From Dyadobacter sandarakinus (GTDB taxonomy: Bacteria; Bacteroidota; Bacteroidia; Cytophagales; Spirosomataceae), in contig NZ_CP056775.1 of the NCBI RefSeq assembly GCF_016894445.1, positions 4,824,001 through 4,888,000 on the forward strand: 64,000 nt of DNA, written 5' to 3'. The position numbers and the translations under genes were made by a program. The notes under the pieces are model-generated. The model did no database searches. It saw only the letters and a program-made list of their open reading frames with translations, and had not been told where the DNA came from. Shown in pieces: positions 43,976 through 52,609 of this stretch; the stretch's first letter is position 1; each line of letters opens with the position of its first letter.

Positions 43976-44053
43976 GAAGCTTTCTTGCTGTTTTTCAGGC
44001 AAAAATAGAATACACTTTCATTAATCCAACCCCCATTTTACTTACTGAAAACC

Positions 44054-44482
44054 ATGGAGGATACAAACTATGCACTGCCCCTAAGTCTGGACAGGATTGT
44101 TGCCGGTCACCAGCATCCGCGTTGCGCCGAGCAGGAGGCGATTCACCAGCATGTGTATTTGCTTATGGTCACCCGGTTTGAAGAGCAGCGGTTTGACAGC
44201 CGGTATGGCTGTGCGCTGTGGGAACACGATTTTTCTGTTTTGTCCCAGATCAAATGGAAAGACCTCGTGCGCGAGTCGCTGGAAGAATCCATCGCCAGCT
44301 ATGAGAAGCGTATTGCCAACCCGAAGATCCGTGTGGAAGTAGAGGAGCTGGAAATGATGACGAAAAGCAGCAATTACATCCGTAAACGCATTGGTGTGGA
44401 AGTGAAAGCAACCATCCGGCGTACCAATGAGCCTTTTACATTTTTTGAACGCATATACATTTCACCCCTGTCCATTGAGTGA
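44054..44482 (+). CDS. tssE: T6SS baseplate protein TssE (gp25-like)
   Basis: The 142-residue protein has the gp25-like lysozyme-fold core: VYLLMVTRFEEQRFDSRYGCALWEHDF, and ESLEESIASYEKRIANPKIRVEVE, the EAxxxYEPRI-type element that starts sheath assembly. TssE links the sheath to TssF/TssG wedges. It starts a plus-strand tssE-tssF-tssG run divergent from tssN. The next gene begins 22 bp later. Confidence 0.9.
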   Translation: MEDTNYALPLSLDRIVAGHQHPRCAEQEAIHQHVYLLMVTRFEEQRFDSRYGCALWEHDFSVLSQIKWKDLVRESLEESIASYEKRIANPKIRVEVEELEMMTKSSNYIRKRIGVEVKATIRRTNEPFTFFERIYISPLSIE

Positions 44483-44504
44483 GGCAGGATTGATAACCCG
44501 TACC

Positions 44505-46274
44505 ATGGATTTTACCAAGGAAAATACAGCCCTACGCATGCTGAGACGCTCGGCAGAGCTATGGGGCTACGACGAAACGCAACTCGACCAGTTTGACCCG
44601 CTCGTAAAAATGCTGATCGGGGCATGTGCGGTTGAGTTTGAGAAAGTAGGGCAAAAGATACAGCAGACGGAGCTGCGGCTGATGACGCGACTGGCGGAAA
44701 TACTTTCGCCCGAAACAACCCGGAGGGTACTGCCTGCCACGGCAATCGCCACTGCACGGTCCCTGGATGCCATTAGCTGGGTTGATCCGGAGAACCAGCT
44801 TGTTTTCAGACGTAGCTCGGTGCGGAAGAACGAAAATCCCGAGATGTACTTCGCACCTGCCGGGAGGTTTCCCGTAGTCAATGCAGGAATCTCCTGTCTG
44901 GCAACACCTGCCGGCCTGTACCAGGCAGACAATGGTGCCAGAAACCTGCTTTCTCCCGCACTTCGCAGAAATGCCGGTGCGCAGGATGTCTGGCTCGGGA
45001 TCGAGATAGGTCCGGAAGTGCTTTCCTGGGAAAATTTCCGCTTTTATTTTGATTGGTCCAATGATGCTGCAGAATGGCATTACCGCGATTTTCTGCCGCT
45101 CACAAGCTGGACATGCAACGATGTTCCGCTACACCTGTCGGCAGGATCGGGCCAGGACAGTACGGGGGATACTTCCTGGTACGAGAGCGGCTTTATGCAC
45201 ATGACCGGACAGGCAAAGTTGGAAAAAGTCCAGCATGCAGCTCATTTTTATCCACTGGTATTTGAGCTTTTGTATGACCGGCAGTCTTTGCAAATGATGA
45301 AAAAAGAACTTGTATGGTTTCGTATCAGCTGGCCGGAGGCATTTCCGCTCAAAGGTTTTGAACATCTGCAGGTGGTGCTCAATGCATTCCCTGTGCACAA
45401 CAAGCAGCTGCACAGGCTTGCGTACCGCCTTCAACCCGGCCTCAATGGCATTGCGCTGACTTCTGCGGACGCATTTGCAGGGGTACATGCGGTTTTGAAC
45501 CAGAAAAATCAACAGTACACCCCATCCCACCAGAGGGATTACGGCGGAATGAACAGCCAGGAGCTGGTGTACACGCTGCGGGAGCAGGGGGTAGGCCGGT
45601 TTGATGCCCGGGATGCCAGGGCAATGCTTTACCAGTTGTCCGAGATGCTGAAAGATGAAGTAACTGCTTTCAGTGCGCTGGGCGACGACTTCCTTGCCGC
45701 TATACTGAGGGACATCAGTCAGCAACTTGCCCGCATTGATCAGAAGCTTGGGCCGAAAAAAGCGAGTGAAACAGGGGTACAGCCGTTTTTGGTGATACGC
45801 GGGGACAAAGATCCCGGGGTACTGGCCGTATCGTACTGGACGAGCATGGGCGGGGCAGCGAACGGCGTACCGGCCGGTGCACGGTTGCAGGCATATGCCG
45901 CCTCCGGGCTGAATGCCGCCGGCATGTATCTGGTCACCCGGACTACGGGCGGAAAAGCAGCACCCGAAGAAACGGAATATGTCGATCAGCTCAGGAACAA
46001 CATGGTCACGCGTGACAGACTGGTAACCAGGGAAGATATTAAAGCATTTTGCCAGGCTGAACTGGGCGACCAGCTGGTGTCGGTTGAGGTGAGTACCGGC
46101 TACGAGCCGGGGCATTTGCCCGGCCAGGGTTTTATAAAATGTCTGCACATTGCCCTGCGTGCTGCTTCCATGCTTGCTGACGGGGAGTTGTGGCAGCAGC
46201 AGTGCGGGAAGTTGCAGTTAAAAATAGCGGAACGCTCGGCCGGCATGTACCCGGTGCGGGTTTTGTCGGCCTGA
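44505..46274 (+). CDS. tssF: T6SS baseplate protein TssF
   Basis: The ATG at 44505 gives 589 residues; upstream codons overlap tssE and are not family-like. TssF is the largest wedge component of the baseplate. Visible conserved parts are the N-terminal FEKVGQKIQQTELRLMTRLAEIL helix and the ATAIATARSLD strand (a gp6-like feature). In the C-terminal part, DQLRNNMVTRDRLVTREDIKAFC leads into a gp6-like domain. It pairs with TssG, encoded 12 bp downstream. Confidence 0.9.
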   Translation: MDFTKENTALRMLRRSAELWGYDETQLDQFDPLVKMLIGACAVEFEKVGQKIQQTELRLMTRLAEILSPETTRRVLPATAIATARSLDAISWVDPENQLVFRRSSVRKNENPEMYFAPAGRFPVVNAGISCLATPAGLYQADNGARNLLSPALRRNAGAQDVWLGIEIGPEVLSWENFRFYFDWSNDAAEWHYRDFLPLTSWTCNDVPLHLSAGSGQDSTGDTSWYESGFMHMTGQAKLEKVQHAAHFYPLVFELLYDRQSLQMMKKELVWFRISWPEAFPLKGFEHLQVVLNAFPVHNKQLHRLAYRLQPGLNGIALTSADAFAGVHAVLNQKNQQYTPSHQRDYGGMNSQELVYTLREQGVGRFDARDARAMLYQLSEMLKDEVTAFSALGDDFLAAILRDISQQLARIDQKLGPKKASETGVQPFLVIRGDKDPGVLAVSYWTSMGGAANGVPAGARLQAYAASGLNAAGMYLVTRTTGGKAAPEETEYVDQLRNNMVTRDRLVTREDIKAFCQAELGDQLVSVEVSTGYEPGHLPGQGFIKCLHIALRAASMLADGELWQQQCGKLQLKIAERSAGMYPVRVLSA

Positions 46275-46286
46275 AACTGATACGAT

Positions 46287-47192
46287 ATGGAAAGCAATGA
46301 TCAGACTGATCTCACCGCGGAGTTCATTGGTGCGGGCTGGCTGGACCAGGGGATTTCACAGGACAAATTTGTGTTGCAGGCACTCGGACCGTTTCGCCGG
46401 AGGAGCCACCCGGATGTTGCGGGAGTACGGCAGCTCGAAATCGGGCATTTCAGCGGCCCGGTCATCCGGGCCAACCGGAGCGGGCTGTACGACTACCTGC
46501 CCGAGCAGCTTTTTCACCTGCCGTCATCGCGGGAGATCAATACATTAAAAAAGAAAGTAGACGAAATACGCCTGCAAAGGGCGAAGGAGGAAAAAAGCCG
46601 CTTGTTTTTCCTGCCCTTCGAACAGGAATTTTTCAGGCACTGTACAATGCTGGAGCAGATCGAGCAGCGTGCCATGGAGCTGGCGGGAGATACGCGGCTG
46701 GTAGCGGTTTTAAGAAAATTCTGGGAGGTGCCGGAAGCTATCAGTACAGAAACGCTGGTCAGCCTGCTGCCCCTGCTGGCCGGAATCCATGTACACAGGG
46801 GTAATGTTCAGGTAGCGGCCAGCACCCTCACGCTGGTGCTTGGCCATGAAGTGGAAATAACAGAGAAGTGGGACGAGCCTGTTTTCACCGATTCTCCGGC
46901 TGTTTTGGCTGACGCTCTGCTGGGTATAAACCTGCTTCTGGGAGGCGAAGTCCGGCCGGACGTGCCGCAGTTATCCGTTACAGTTCACCTTCCCGACGTG
47001 CTTACGCTGGAAGAATGGCTGCATGAGCCTGCCCGGGAACAAACCGCGCGCTGGCTCCTGGGTTGGTTTGTTCCGGCGGAGTACGATTTTAATGTAGAAT
47101 ATACGTTGCCAGCTGGCGAGGCACAGCTGGTACTGGAAAATACGGCCTCAGGAGCATCCCGCCTTGGTTATTCCGTACTCAGTATGCAATAA
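46287..47192 (+). CDS. tssG: T6SS baseplate protein TssG
   Basis: The 301-residue protein lies directly after tssF, as is usual. It has a QLEIGHFSGPVIRANRSGLYDYLP region, a charged helix (INTLKKKVDEIRLQRAKEEKSRLFFLPFEQEFF) and C-terminal beta strands ending GYSVLSM. Sequence similarity within TssG is weak between phyla, so the name rests on order, size and these features. It completes the 2:1 TssF-TssG wedge. Confidence 0.83.
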   Translation: MESNDQTDLTAEFIGAGWLDQGISQDKFVLQALGPFRRRSHPDVAGVRQLEIGHFSGPVIRANRSGLYDYLPEQLFHLPSSREINTLKKKVDEIRLQRAKEEKSRLFFLPFEQEFFRHCTMLEQIEQRAMELAGDTRLVAVLRKFWEVPEAISTETLVSLLPLLAGIHVHRGNVQVAASTLTLVLGHEVEITEKWDEPVFTDSPAVLADALLGINLLLGGEVRPDVPQLSVTVHLPDVLTLEEWLHEPAREQTARWLLGWFVPAEYDFNVEYTLPAGEAQLVLENTASGASRLGYSVLSMQ

Positions 47193-47269
47193 GGAGGTTA
47201 ACAATGCAGCAAACAGCAGGTTGTACAGGATTTGCCAACCAAAATATGTTTGTAAATGTGAATTTTTAA
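47191..47269 (+). CDS. Possible 21-codon open frame with strong Shine-Dalgarno
   Basis: AAGGAGG at 47191-47197 lies 6 bases before ATG 47204, which opens a 21-codon frame ending TAA at 47269. The peptide begins MQQTAGCTG and has no recognisable feature. The stop of tssG overlaps the Shine-Dalgarno region. Bacteroidota rarely use this signal, so the site is notable. It might be a leader peptide or chance. Confidence 0.3.
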
Positions 47270-47306
47270 AATAAAATTTGCGGTTTAAACGGAATACCCA
47301 ATCTAA

Positions 47307-47690
47307 GTGAAGACTGCGAAATTGATTCATCAGGCTATGAGCTTACTGCTTGCCACCTTACTGGTGCTGGCAGCGGGTGCGCGTACCTGGTCTGATTATG
47401 CGCAGCCGCATGCGTCGGATTACAAGGCGAAGAAAGCGCTTGCAGGACATGCACAAAAAGCTCCCGCCGGCGACAATGAGCAGGCCAAGTTCAGCGCACA
47501 GTCACTGGATGCAGTGATTACGCCTGCCATTTCGTTTGATTTTGCACATTATTTTTACTTCACACCGCAGCCAGCCTGGCAGTTTGTAGTCGCGCTGGGT
47601 ATTGCGAAGACGTCCTACCGGGAAACCTTTTTCCTATTCACGTACTTCCACCGGATTTTTGGAAGGTATATAGTCACCAACGCTCCCTGA
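47307..47690 (+). CDS. Small exported protein of unknown function
   Basis: The 127-residue frame starts with GTG at 47307, which supplies the basic n-region KTAK of a signal peptide; an ATG at 47337 is possible. A hydrophobic segment (MSLLLATLLVLAAGAR) is followed by a charged Ala/Lys-rich part. An aromatic C-terminal half follows (DFAHYFYFTPQPAWQFVVAL; YRETFFLFTYFHRIFGRYI) that could be membrane-associated. I do not recognise a family. It lies between tssG and secDF and could belong to either or neither. Confidence 0.55.
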   Translation: MKTAKLIHQAMSLLLATLLVLAAGARTWSDYAQPHASDYKAKKALAGHAQKAPAGDNEQAKFSAQSLDAVITPAISFDFAHYFYFTPQPAWQFVVALGIAKTSYRETFFLFTYFHRIFGRYIVTNAP

Positions 47691-47808
47691 ACGTTCCTGT
47701 GCATGCATTTCTGATGCAGTCATTTTCTGTTTTGCTGCATATGAGCCTTACAGAGAATGGATTATCAACCAGTTTCAAGAAAATCATCTTACTTTTTTAT
47801 ACTGAAAA

Positions 47809-50778
47809 ATGACCAATAAGAATGGGATCATAGGGCTTACCATTGTGCTGGCCCTGATTAGTGTCTATTACCTGTCTTTCACCTTTGTGTCCAGAAACAT
47901 CAAGGCGAAGGCAGCGGCGTATGCCACCGGCGCGAACGGCGAAGTGGACGTAGCAAAAAAGCAGCATTATATCGACTCGCTCTGGCGGGAGGAAGTGTAT
48001 CTCGGACAGACTTTGCAGCAGGTAATGGAGCGCGAGCTAAACCTGGGCCTTGACCTTCAGGGCGGTATGCACGTAGTACTGGAAGTATCACCAGCCGACA
48101 TCCTGAAAGGAATGGCAGGCGGTAATGCACGCAGCGTGGCATTCCAGAATGCATTGAAAAAGGCGGGAGAAGATAAGTCGGCGAGCAACCGTACATTCAT
48201 CACCCGGTTTGTATCGGCATACAAGGAAGCGGCGCCTAATACCAGTCTGGCGAGCGTATTTGCAACCAGCGCCAACCGCGGAAAAATCAGCAGCAACTCT
48301 TCTGATGCAGACGTTGTAAAAATGCTGAACACGGAAATCGACGGTTCTATCGACCGTGCGTTCCAGATTACACAGGCACGTATTGATAAATTCGGGGTTA
48401 CTAACCCGAATATCCAGCGCCTGCCGGGCCAGAACAGGGTATTGGTAGAACTTCCGGGTGTTGACAACCCTGAGCGTGTACGCCGCCTGCTTTCCGGTGC
48501 TGCCAAGCTTGAATTTTCGGAAGTATACCTGACCAACGAACTGGCTGCCGGCCTTGACGGTCTGGGAAAATACCTGGCGCGCCAAGCTGAAATTCAGAAA
48601 AATACATCCAAGCCTGCCGCTGCGGCAGCTCCTGCTGACACAACGAAAAAGGACGGGGCAAGCGGACTGGCTGCACAGCTGGAACAAAAGAGCGATTCGG
48701 TAAAAACAGATTCTTCGGCTCTGGCAGCTCAGAGCGCTGCATTGACCAGCCTGTTTGTGCCTATGCCGCAAGGATTGGGTGTGTACCTGAAAGATACGGC
48801 GCGTGCGGGCGAAATCCTGCGCCGTCCTGAGGTACGTTCCATGTTCCCTGCCGACCTGGTATTTATGTGGGACCGTAAAGGAATGGAAGCCGGTACCAAC
48901 CAGCTGATTCTTCCTTTGTATTTTATCAAAAAGACAAACGGCGAAGCCGCTATGGAAGGGGACGTGATCGTGGATGCAACCAGTGATTACGACGACCGCG
49001 GACGTCCGGAAGTAACCATGCGGATGAATGGCGAAGGTGCCCGCAAATGGCGCTCACTTACCGCGCGCAGCGTAGGCCGGCCTATCGCAATTATCATTGA
49101 TAACCTGGTGTATACGGCTCCCACCGTACAGGGCGAAATTCCGAATGGAAATTCAAGCATTACCGGCAGCTTCACCATTGAAGAGACCAAGGATATGTCC
49201 AACGTGCTGAAAGCCGGTAAACTGCCAGCTCCGACGCACATTGTGGAAGAAGCAGTAGTAGGTTCGTCCCTGGGTGCCGAGGCGATCCAGGATGGTCTGA
49301 TTTCGTCGGCGGTAGGTTTGCTGATTGTACTGGTGTTTATGTTTGCTTATTATAGCAAAGCAGGCTGGGTGGCTGATATGGCATTGCTGATCAACCTTTT
49401 CTTCCTGCTTGGGGTAATGGCTTCGCTGGGTGCCGTACTGACACTTTCGGGTATTGCTGGGATCGTGCTTTCCATTGGTATGGCGGTGGATGCCAACGTA
49501 CTGATCTACGAAGGAATCAAGGCCGAGCTGGCGGATGGTAAGCCTTTTGTGCAGGCTGTACGGGATGGTTTCAAGCACTCTCTCACAGCGATCATCGACT
49601 CCAACGTAACTACGTTGCTGACCGGTATCATCCTGTATACTTTCGGAACCGGACTGGTACTGGGCTTTGCAACTACGCTGGTACTTGGTTTGCTGACTTC
49701 CCTGTTTACAGCGATCTTCATTACGCGTCTTTTCATTGAAAACCAGATTTCAAAAGGCAAAACATTCAAGTTTTATTCAGGACTGACCAAAAACTGGTTC
49801 CAGGATAACCACTTCGATTTTGTATCCCAGCGTCGTCGTTTTTACATTATCTCTTCCATTATCATCGCGATCGGGGTAGGATCCTTTATTTTCAAAGGTT
49901 TTGGACTGGGTATTGATTTTAAGGGAGGCCGCTCATATGTAGTTCGTTTTGACAAATCAGTGGATGCAGACGAGGTACGCACAATCCTTGACGAGGCGCT
50001 TCAGTCCAGCACCGAAGTGAAGACCTTCGGCGGCCTGGATCAGATCAAAGTAACTACGCCTTACCTGATCGACGATCCGTCGCCGGATGCAGACCAGAAG
50101 GCCGAAACGAAAATCATGGAGTCTATCTCCAAGGTGAAGGACAACAAGGGCAAAATCGTAAGTTCCAGCAAAGTAGGCCCTACGATGGCGAAAGACACGC
50201 TGTGGTCTGCGGTATATGCCGTGATCCTGGCACTTATAGCTAACTTCATTTATATTTTTATCCGGTTCAAAAGGGTGGCATTCAGCTACGGTGCGGTGTT
50301 CTCGCTGGCTCACGATGTGGTGATCATCCTAGCGATCTTCTCACTCTTCAATGGCTGGCTGCCGTGGTCACTGGATATTGATCAGGCGTTTATCGGGGCA
50401 ATCCTGACGATGATCGGTTATTCAATGAACGATACCGTGGTAATTTATGACCGTATCCGCGACTACCTGAAAGATGACAAGGCACGCGGTCAGAGCCTGC
50501 CTACCATCATCAACAATGCATTGAACAGTACTCTGAGCCGTACTGCCGTAACCGGTATTTCGGTAATTCTTGTACTGATCGTGCTGATGATTTTCGGTGG
50601 CGCCGTAATCCGCGGATTTACGTTCTGTATGCTTTTGGGTGTAATTGTAGGTACCTACTCTTCCCTGTTTGTAGCGGCACCGATCGTGGTTGACCTCCTG
50701 CAAAGGGATCAGAGAAAAGAGTCCGCCCTGGCAGTTGCAGAACCGACACCTGCTGCCGCTAAAAAGATCAAGGCTTAG
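47809..50778 (+). CDS. secDF: Fused protein translocase subunit SecDF
   Basis: The 989-residue protein joins SecD and SecF in one chain, the usual form in Bacteroidota. SecD has an N-terminal helix, the LNLGLDLQGGMHVVLEV motif, a large periplasmic head with a low-complexity Ala/Lys insert (about 265-310) and transmembrane helices with GMAVDANVLIYEGIK. SecF begins near residue 665, with LGIDFKGGRSYVVRF and MIGYSMNDTVVIYDRIRD. Using proton motive force it pulls translocating proteins into the periplasm, working with the SecA encoded at 6809. Confidence 0.97.
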   Translation: MTNKNGIIGLTIVLALISVYYLSFTFVSRNIKAKAAAYATGANGEVDVAKKQHYIDSLWREEVYLGQTLQQVMERELNLGLDLQGGMHVVLEVSPADILKGMAGGNARSVAFQNALKKAGEDKSASNRTFITRFVSAYKEAAPNTSLASVFATSANRGKISSNSSDADVVKMLNTEIDGSIDRAFQITQARIDKFGVTNPNIQRLPGQNRVLVELPGVDNPERVRRLLSGAAKLEFSEVYLTNELAAGLDGLGKYLARQAEIQKNTSKPAAAAAPADTTKKDGASGLAAQLEQKSDSVKTDSSALAAQSAALTSLFVPMPQGLGVYLKDTARAGEILRRPEVRSMFPADLVFMWDRKGMEAGTNQLILPLYFIKKTNGEAAMEGDVIVDATSDYDDRGRPEVTMRMNGEGARKWRSLTARSVGRPIAIIIDNLVYTAPTVQGEIPNGNSSITGSFTIEETKDMSNVLKAGKLPAPTHIVEEAVVGSSLGAEAIQDGLISSAVGLLIVLVFMFAYYSKAGWVADMALLINLFFLLGVMASLGAVLTLSGIAGIVLSIGMAVDANVLIYEGIKAELADGKPFVQAVRDGFKHSLTAIIDSNVTTLLTGIILYTFGTGLVLGFATTLVLGLLTSLFTAIFITRLFIENQISKGKTFKFYSGLTKNWFQDNHFDFVSQRRRFYIISSIIIAIGVGSFIFKGFGLGIDFKGGRSYVVRFDKSVDADEVRTILDEALQSSTEVKTFGGLDQIKVTTPYLIDDPSPDADQKAETKIMESISKVKDNKGKIVSSSKVGPTMAKDTLWSAVYAVILALIANFIYIFIRFKRVAFSYGAVFSLAHDVVIILAIFSLFNGWLPWSLDIDQAFIGAILTMIGYSMNDTVVIYDRIRDYLKDDKARGQSLPTIINNALNSTLSRTAVTGISVILVLIVLMIFGGAVIRGFTFCMLLGVIVGTYSSLFVAAPIVVDLLQRDQRKESALAVAEPTPAAAKKIKA

Positions 50779-50790
50779 TCATAGGAAAAC

Positions 50791-50826
50791 AAAAAGGGGT
50801 AAGTCTTGTACTTTCCCCTTTTTTAT
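50791..50826 (+). terminator. secDF terminator
   Basis: AAAAAGGGG (50791-50799) pairs with CCCCTTTTT (50815-50823), extended by AAG/CTT inside. A T-rich run follows. Confidence 0.85.
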
Positions 50827-50904
50827 TTTGTAATGATTATTTGTAAGCGAATTTTCTTCTAGATTTATACGTCTTTCATCTTTATAAAAAAGAGCTGATT
50901 ATAT

Positions 50905-52551
50905 ATGGCAAGTCAAATTTGGGTTAAAAAGCCCCTTGATAAACTGTTGCACGAAGCGACCGGCGAAGGTAACCAGCTGAAACGTTCACTGGGATCCGGA
51001 AGTCTGGTGGCGCTGGGTATCGGAGCAATTATTGGTGCGGGGCTTTTCTCCATTACGGGAGGAGCTGCGGCCAACCAGGCCGGACCGGCAATCACCATTT
51101 CTTTTATTGTTGCTGCATTGGGATGTGCTTTTGCAGGATTGTGCTATGCAGAGTTTGCATCCATGATCCCGGTAGCAGGAAGCGCCTATACTTACTCGTA
51201 TGCAACAATGGGCGAGTTTATCGCCTGGATCATTGGCTGGGACCTGGTACTGGAGTATGCCGTAGGTGCGGCTACCGTCAGTATCAGCTGGAGTCGCTAT
51301 CTGGTTAAGTTTTGTGAAGGCTTTGATGTCCATCTTCCCACGGCCCTGACCGTAGGTCCCTGGGACGGGGGCGTGATTAACCTGCCGGCTATCTTTATTG
51401 TAATTCTGATGAGTTTGCTGCTCATGAAAGGTACTGAGGAAAGTGCAACGGTGAACGGTGTTATCGTAGGGCTGAAAGTACTTGTCGTGATCATATTCAT
51501 TGTACTGGGCTGGAAATACATCAACGAATCCAACTATGTACCCTACATTCCTGAAAATACGGGCAAATTTGGTGAGTACGGGTTCAGCGGTATTGTCCGG
51601 GCGGCGGCCATCGTGTTTTTTGCCTATATAGGATTTGATGCGGTAAGTACTGCCGCACAGGAAGCCAAAAATCCAAGGCGTGACATGCCGATCGGTATCC
51701 TGGGCTCACTGGTAGTCTGTACCATATTGTACATCCTGTTTGCACATGTAATGACAGGTGTTACAAACTATACTTCCTTCAAAGGTCAGGATGGAATTGC
51801 GCCGGTGGCCGTAGCCATTGAAAGTATGGGAACAACGGATGCAGCAGGCGTTATTCATCCGGATTATCCCTGGCTGAACCGCGCGATCATCGTGGCTATC
51901 CTGGCAGGATATGCATCTGTAATCCTTGTGATGCTTTTGGGTCAGAGCCGGGTGTTTTTCAGCATGAGTAAAGACGGACTTTTACCACGTATATTTTCAA
52001 GCGTACATCCCAAATACCAAACCCCTGTTAGAAGCAATACCATGTTCCTGGTGTTTGTAAGCTTGTTTGCAGCGTTTGTGCCGGCCCGGGTTGTGGGTGA
52101 GATGACGAGTATCGGAACCTTGTTTGCATTTATCCTGGTATGCGCCGGTATCATTGTAATGCGCAGGCAAATGCCGGATGCACCGCGCGCGTTCAAAACA
52201 CCTCTTGTACCGCTGGTGCCTATCCTTGGTATTGTTACCTGCTTTTTCATGATGGCATTCCTGCCGCTTGATACCTGGATCCGTCTTTTTGTCTGGATGA
52301 TCATTGGATTCGACGTGTACCTGTGGTACGGAATCAAAAACAGCTACCTGTCCGACAGGCTGCCTTTGTCCATTCGCAACGGAAGCAAAACCGTAGGAAG
52401 TACAGGCCTGGTACTGGCAATCCTGCTCGCTGTGATTGCATTTGTACATCATGCACAAACAGATGGTGCAGACTCTGGTATTTTCTACTTTTCCGTGATT
52501 TTTGCCGCTATACATGCGGTCACATTCGGAATAACGAGGTTCAGAAAGTAG
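50905..52551 (+). CDS. Amino acid permease (APC superfamily, cationic amino acid transporter-like)
   Basis: The 548-residue protein has about 14 hydrophobic helices. The first carries the APC signature GIGAIIGAGLFSITG, which binds the substrate backbone; other matches are GLCYAEFASMIPVAGSAYTYSY and FFAYIGFDAVSTAAQEAKNPRRDMP. The pattern resembles the CAT/YfnA group of inner-membrane amino-acid-cation symporters. Substrate is not predictable. It is a single gene bounded by strong terminators. Confidence 0.92.
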   Translation: MASQIWVKKPLDKLLHEATGEGNQLKRSLGSGSLVALGIGAIIGAGLFSITGGAAANQAGPAITISFIVAALGCAFAGLCYAEFASMIPVAGSAYTYSYATMGEFIAWIIGWDLVLEYAVGAATVSISWSRYLVKFCEGFDVHLPTALTVGPWDGGVINLPAIFIVILMSLLLMKGTEESATVNGVIVGLKVLVVIIFIVLGWKYINESNYVPYIPENTGKFGEYGFSGIVRAAAIVFFAYIGFDAVSTAAQEAKNPRRDMPIGILGSLVVCTILYILFAHVMTGVTNYTSFKGQDGIAPVAVAIESMGTTDAAGVIHPDYPWLNRAIIVAILAGYASVILVMLLGQSRVFFSMSKDGLLPRIFSSVHPKYQTPVRSNTMFLVFVSLFAAFVPARVVGEMTSIGTLFAFILVCAGIIVMRRQMPDAPRAFKTPLVPLVPILGIVTCFFMMAFLPLDTWIRLFVWMIIGFDVYLWYGIKNSYLSDRLPLSIRNGSKTVGSTGLVLAILLAVIAFVHHAQTDGADSGIFYFSVIFAAIHAVTFGITRFRK

Positions 52552-52561
52552 CGTCATAAGT

Positions 52562-52607
52562 AAAAGCAAAAAGGCCGCTCCTGTTCGGGGGCGGCCTTTT
52601 TGCTTTT
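52562..52607. terminator. Bidirectional terminator between permease and lhgO
   Basis: A perfect 17-bp stem (52562-52578 with 52591-52607, AAAAGCAAAAAGGCCGC arm) has a 12-base loop, with A/T runs on both sides. It ends both convergent genes. Confidence 0.95.
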
Positions 52608-52609
52608 AT

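Noticed and set aside
45129..46148. 339-codon minus-strand open frame
   Set aside because: Antisense to tssF, with no recognisable domain and shadow-type composition.
25252..47192. Extracellular contractile injection system (PVC/Afp-like) or phage tail
   Set aside because: TssK, ClpV, PAAR/VgrG, TssN and TssF/G are present, and no LysM hub or tape-measure gene is seen, so it is a T6SS.
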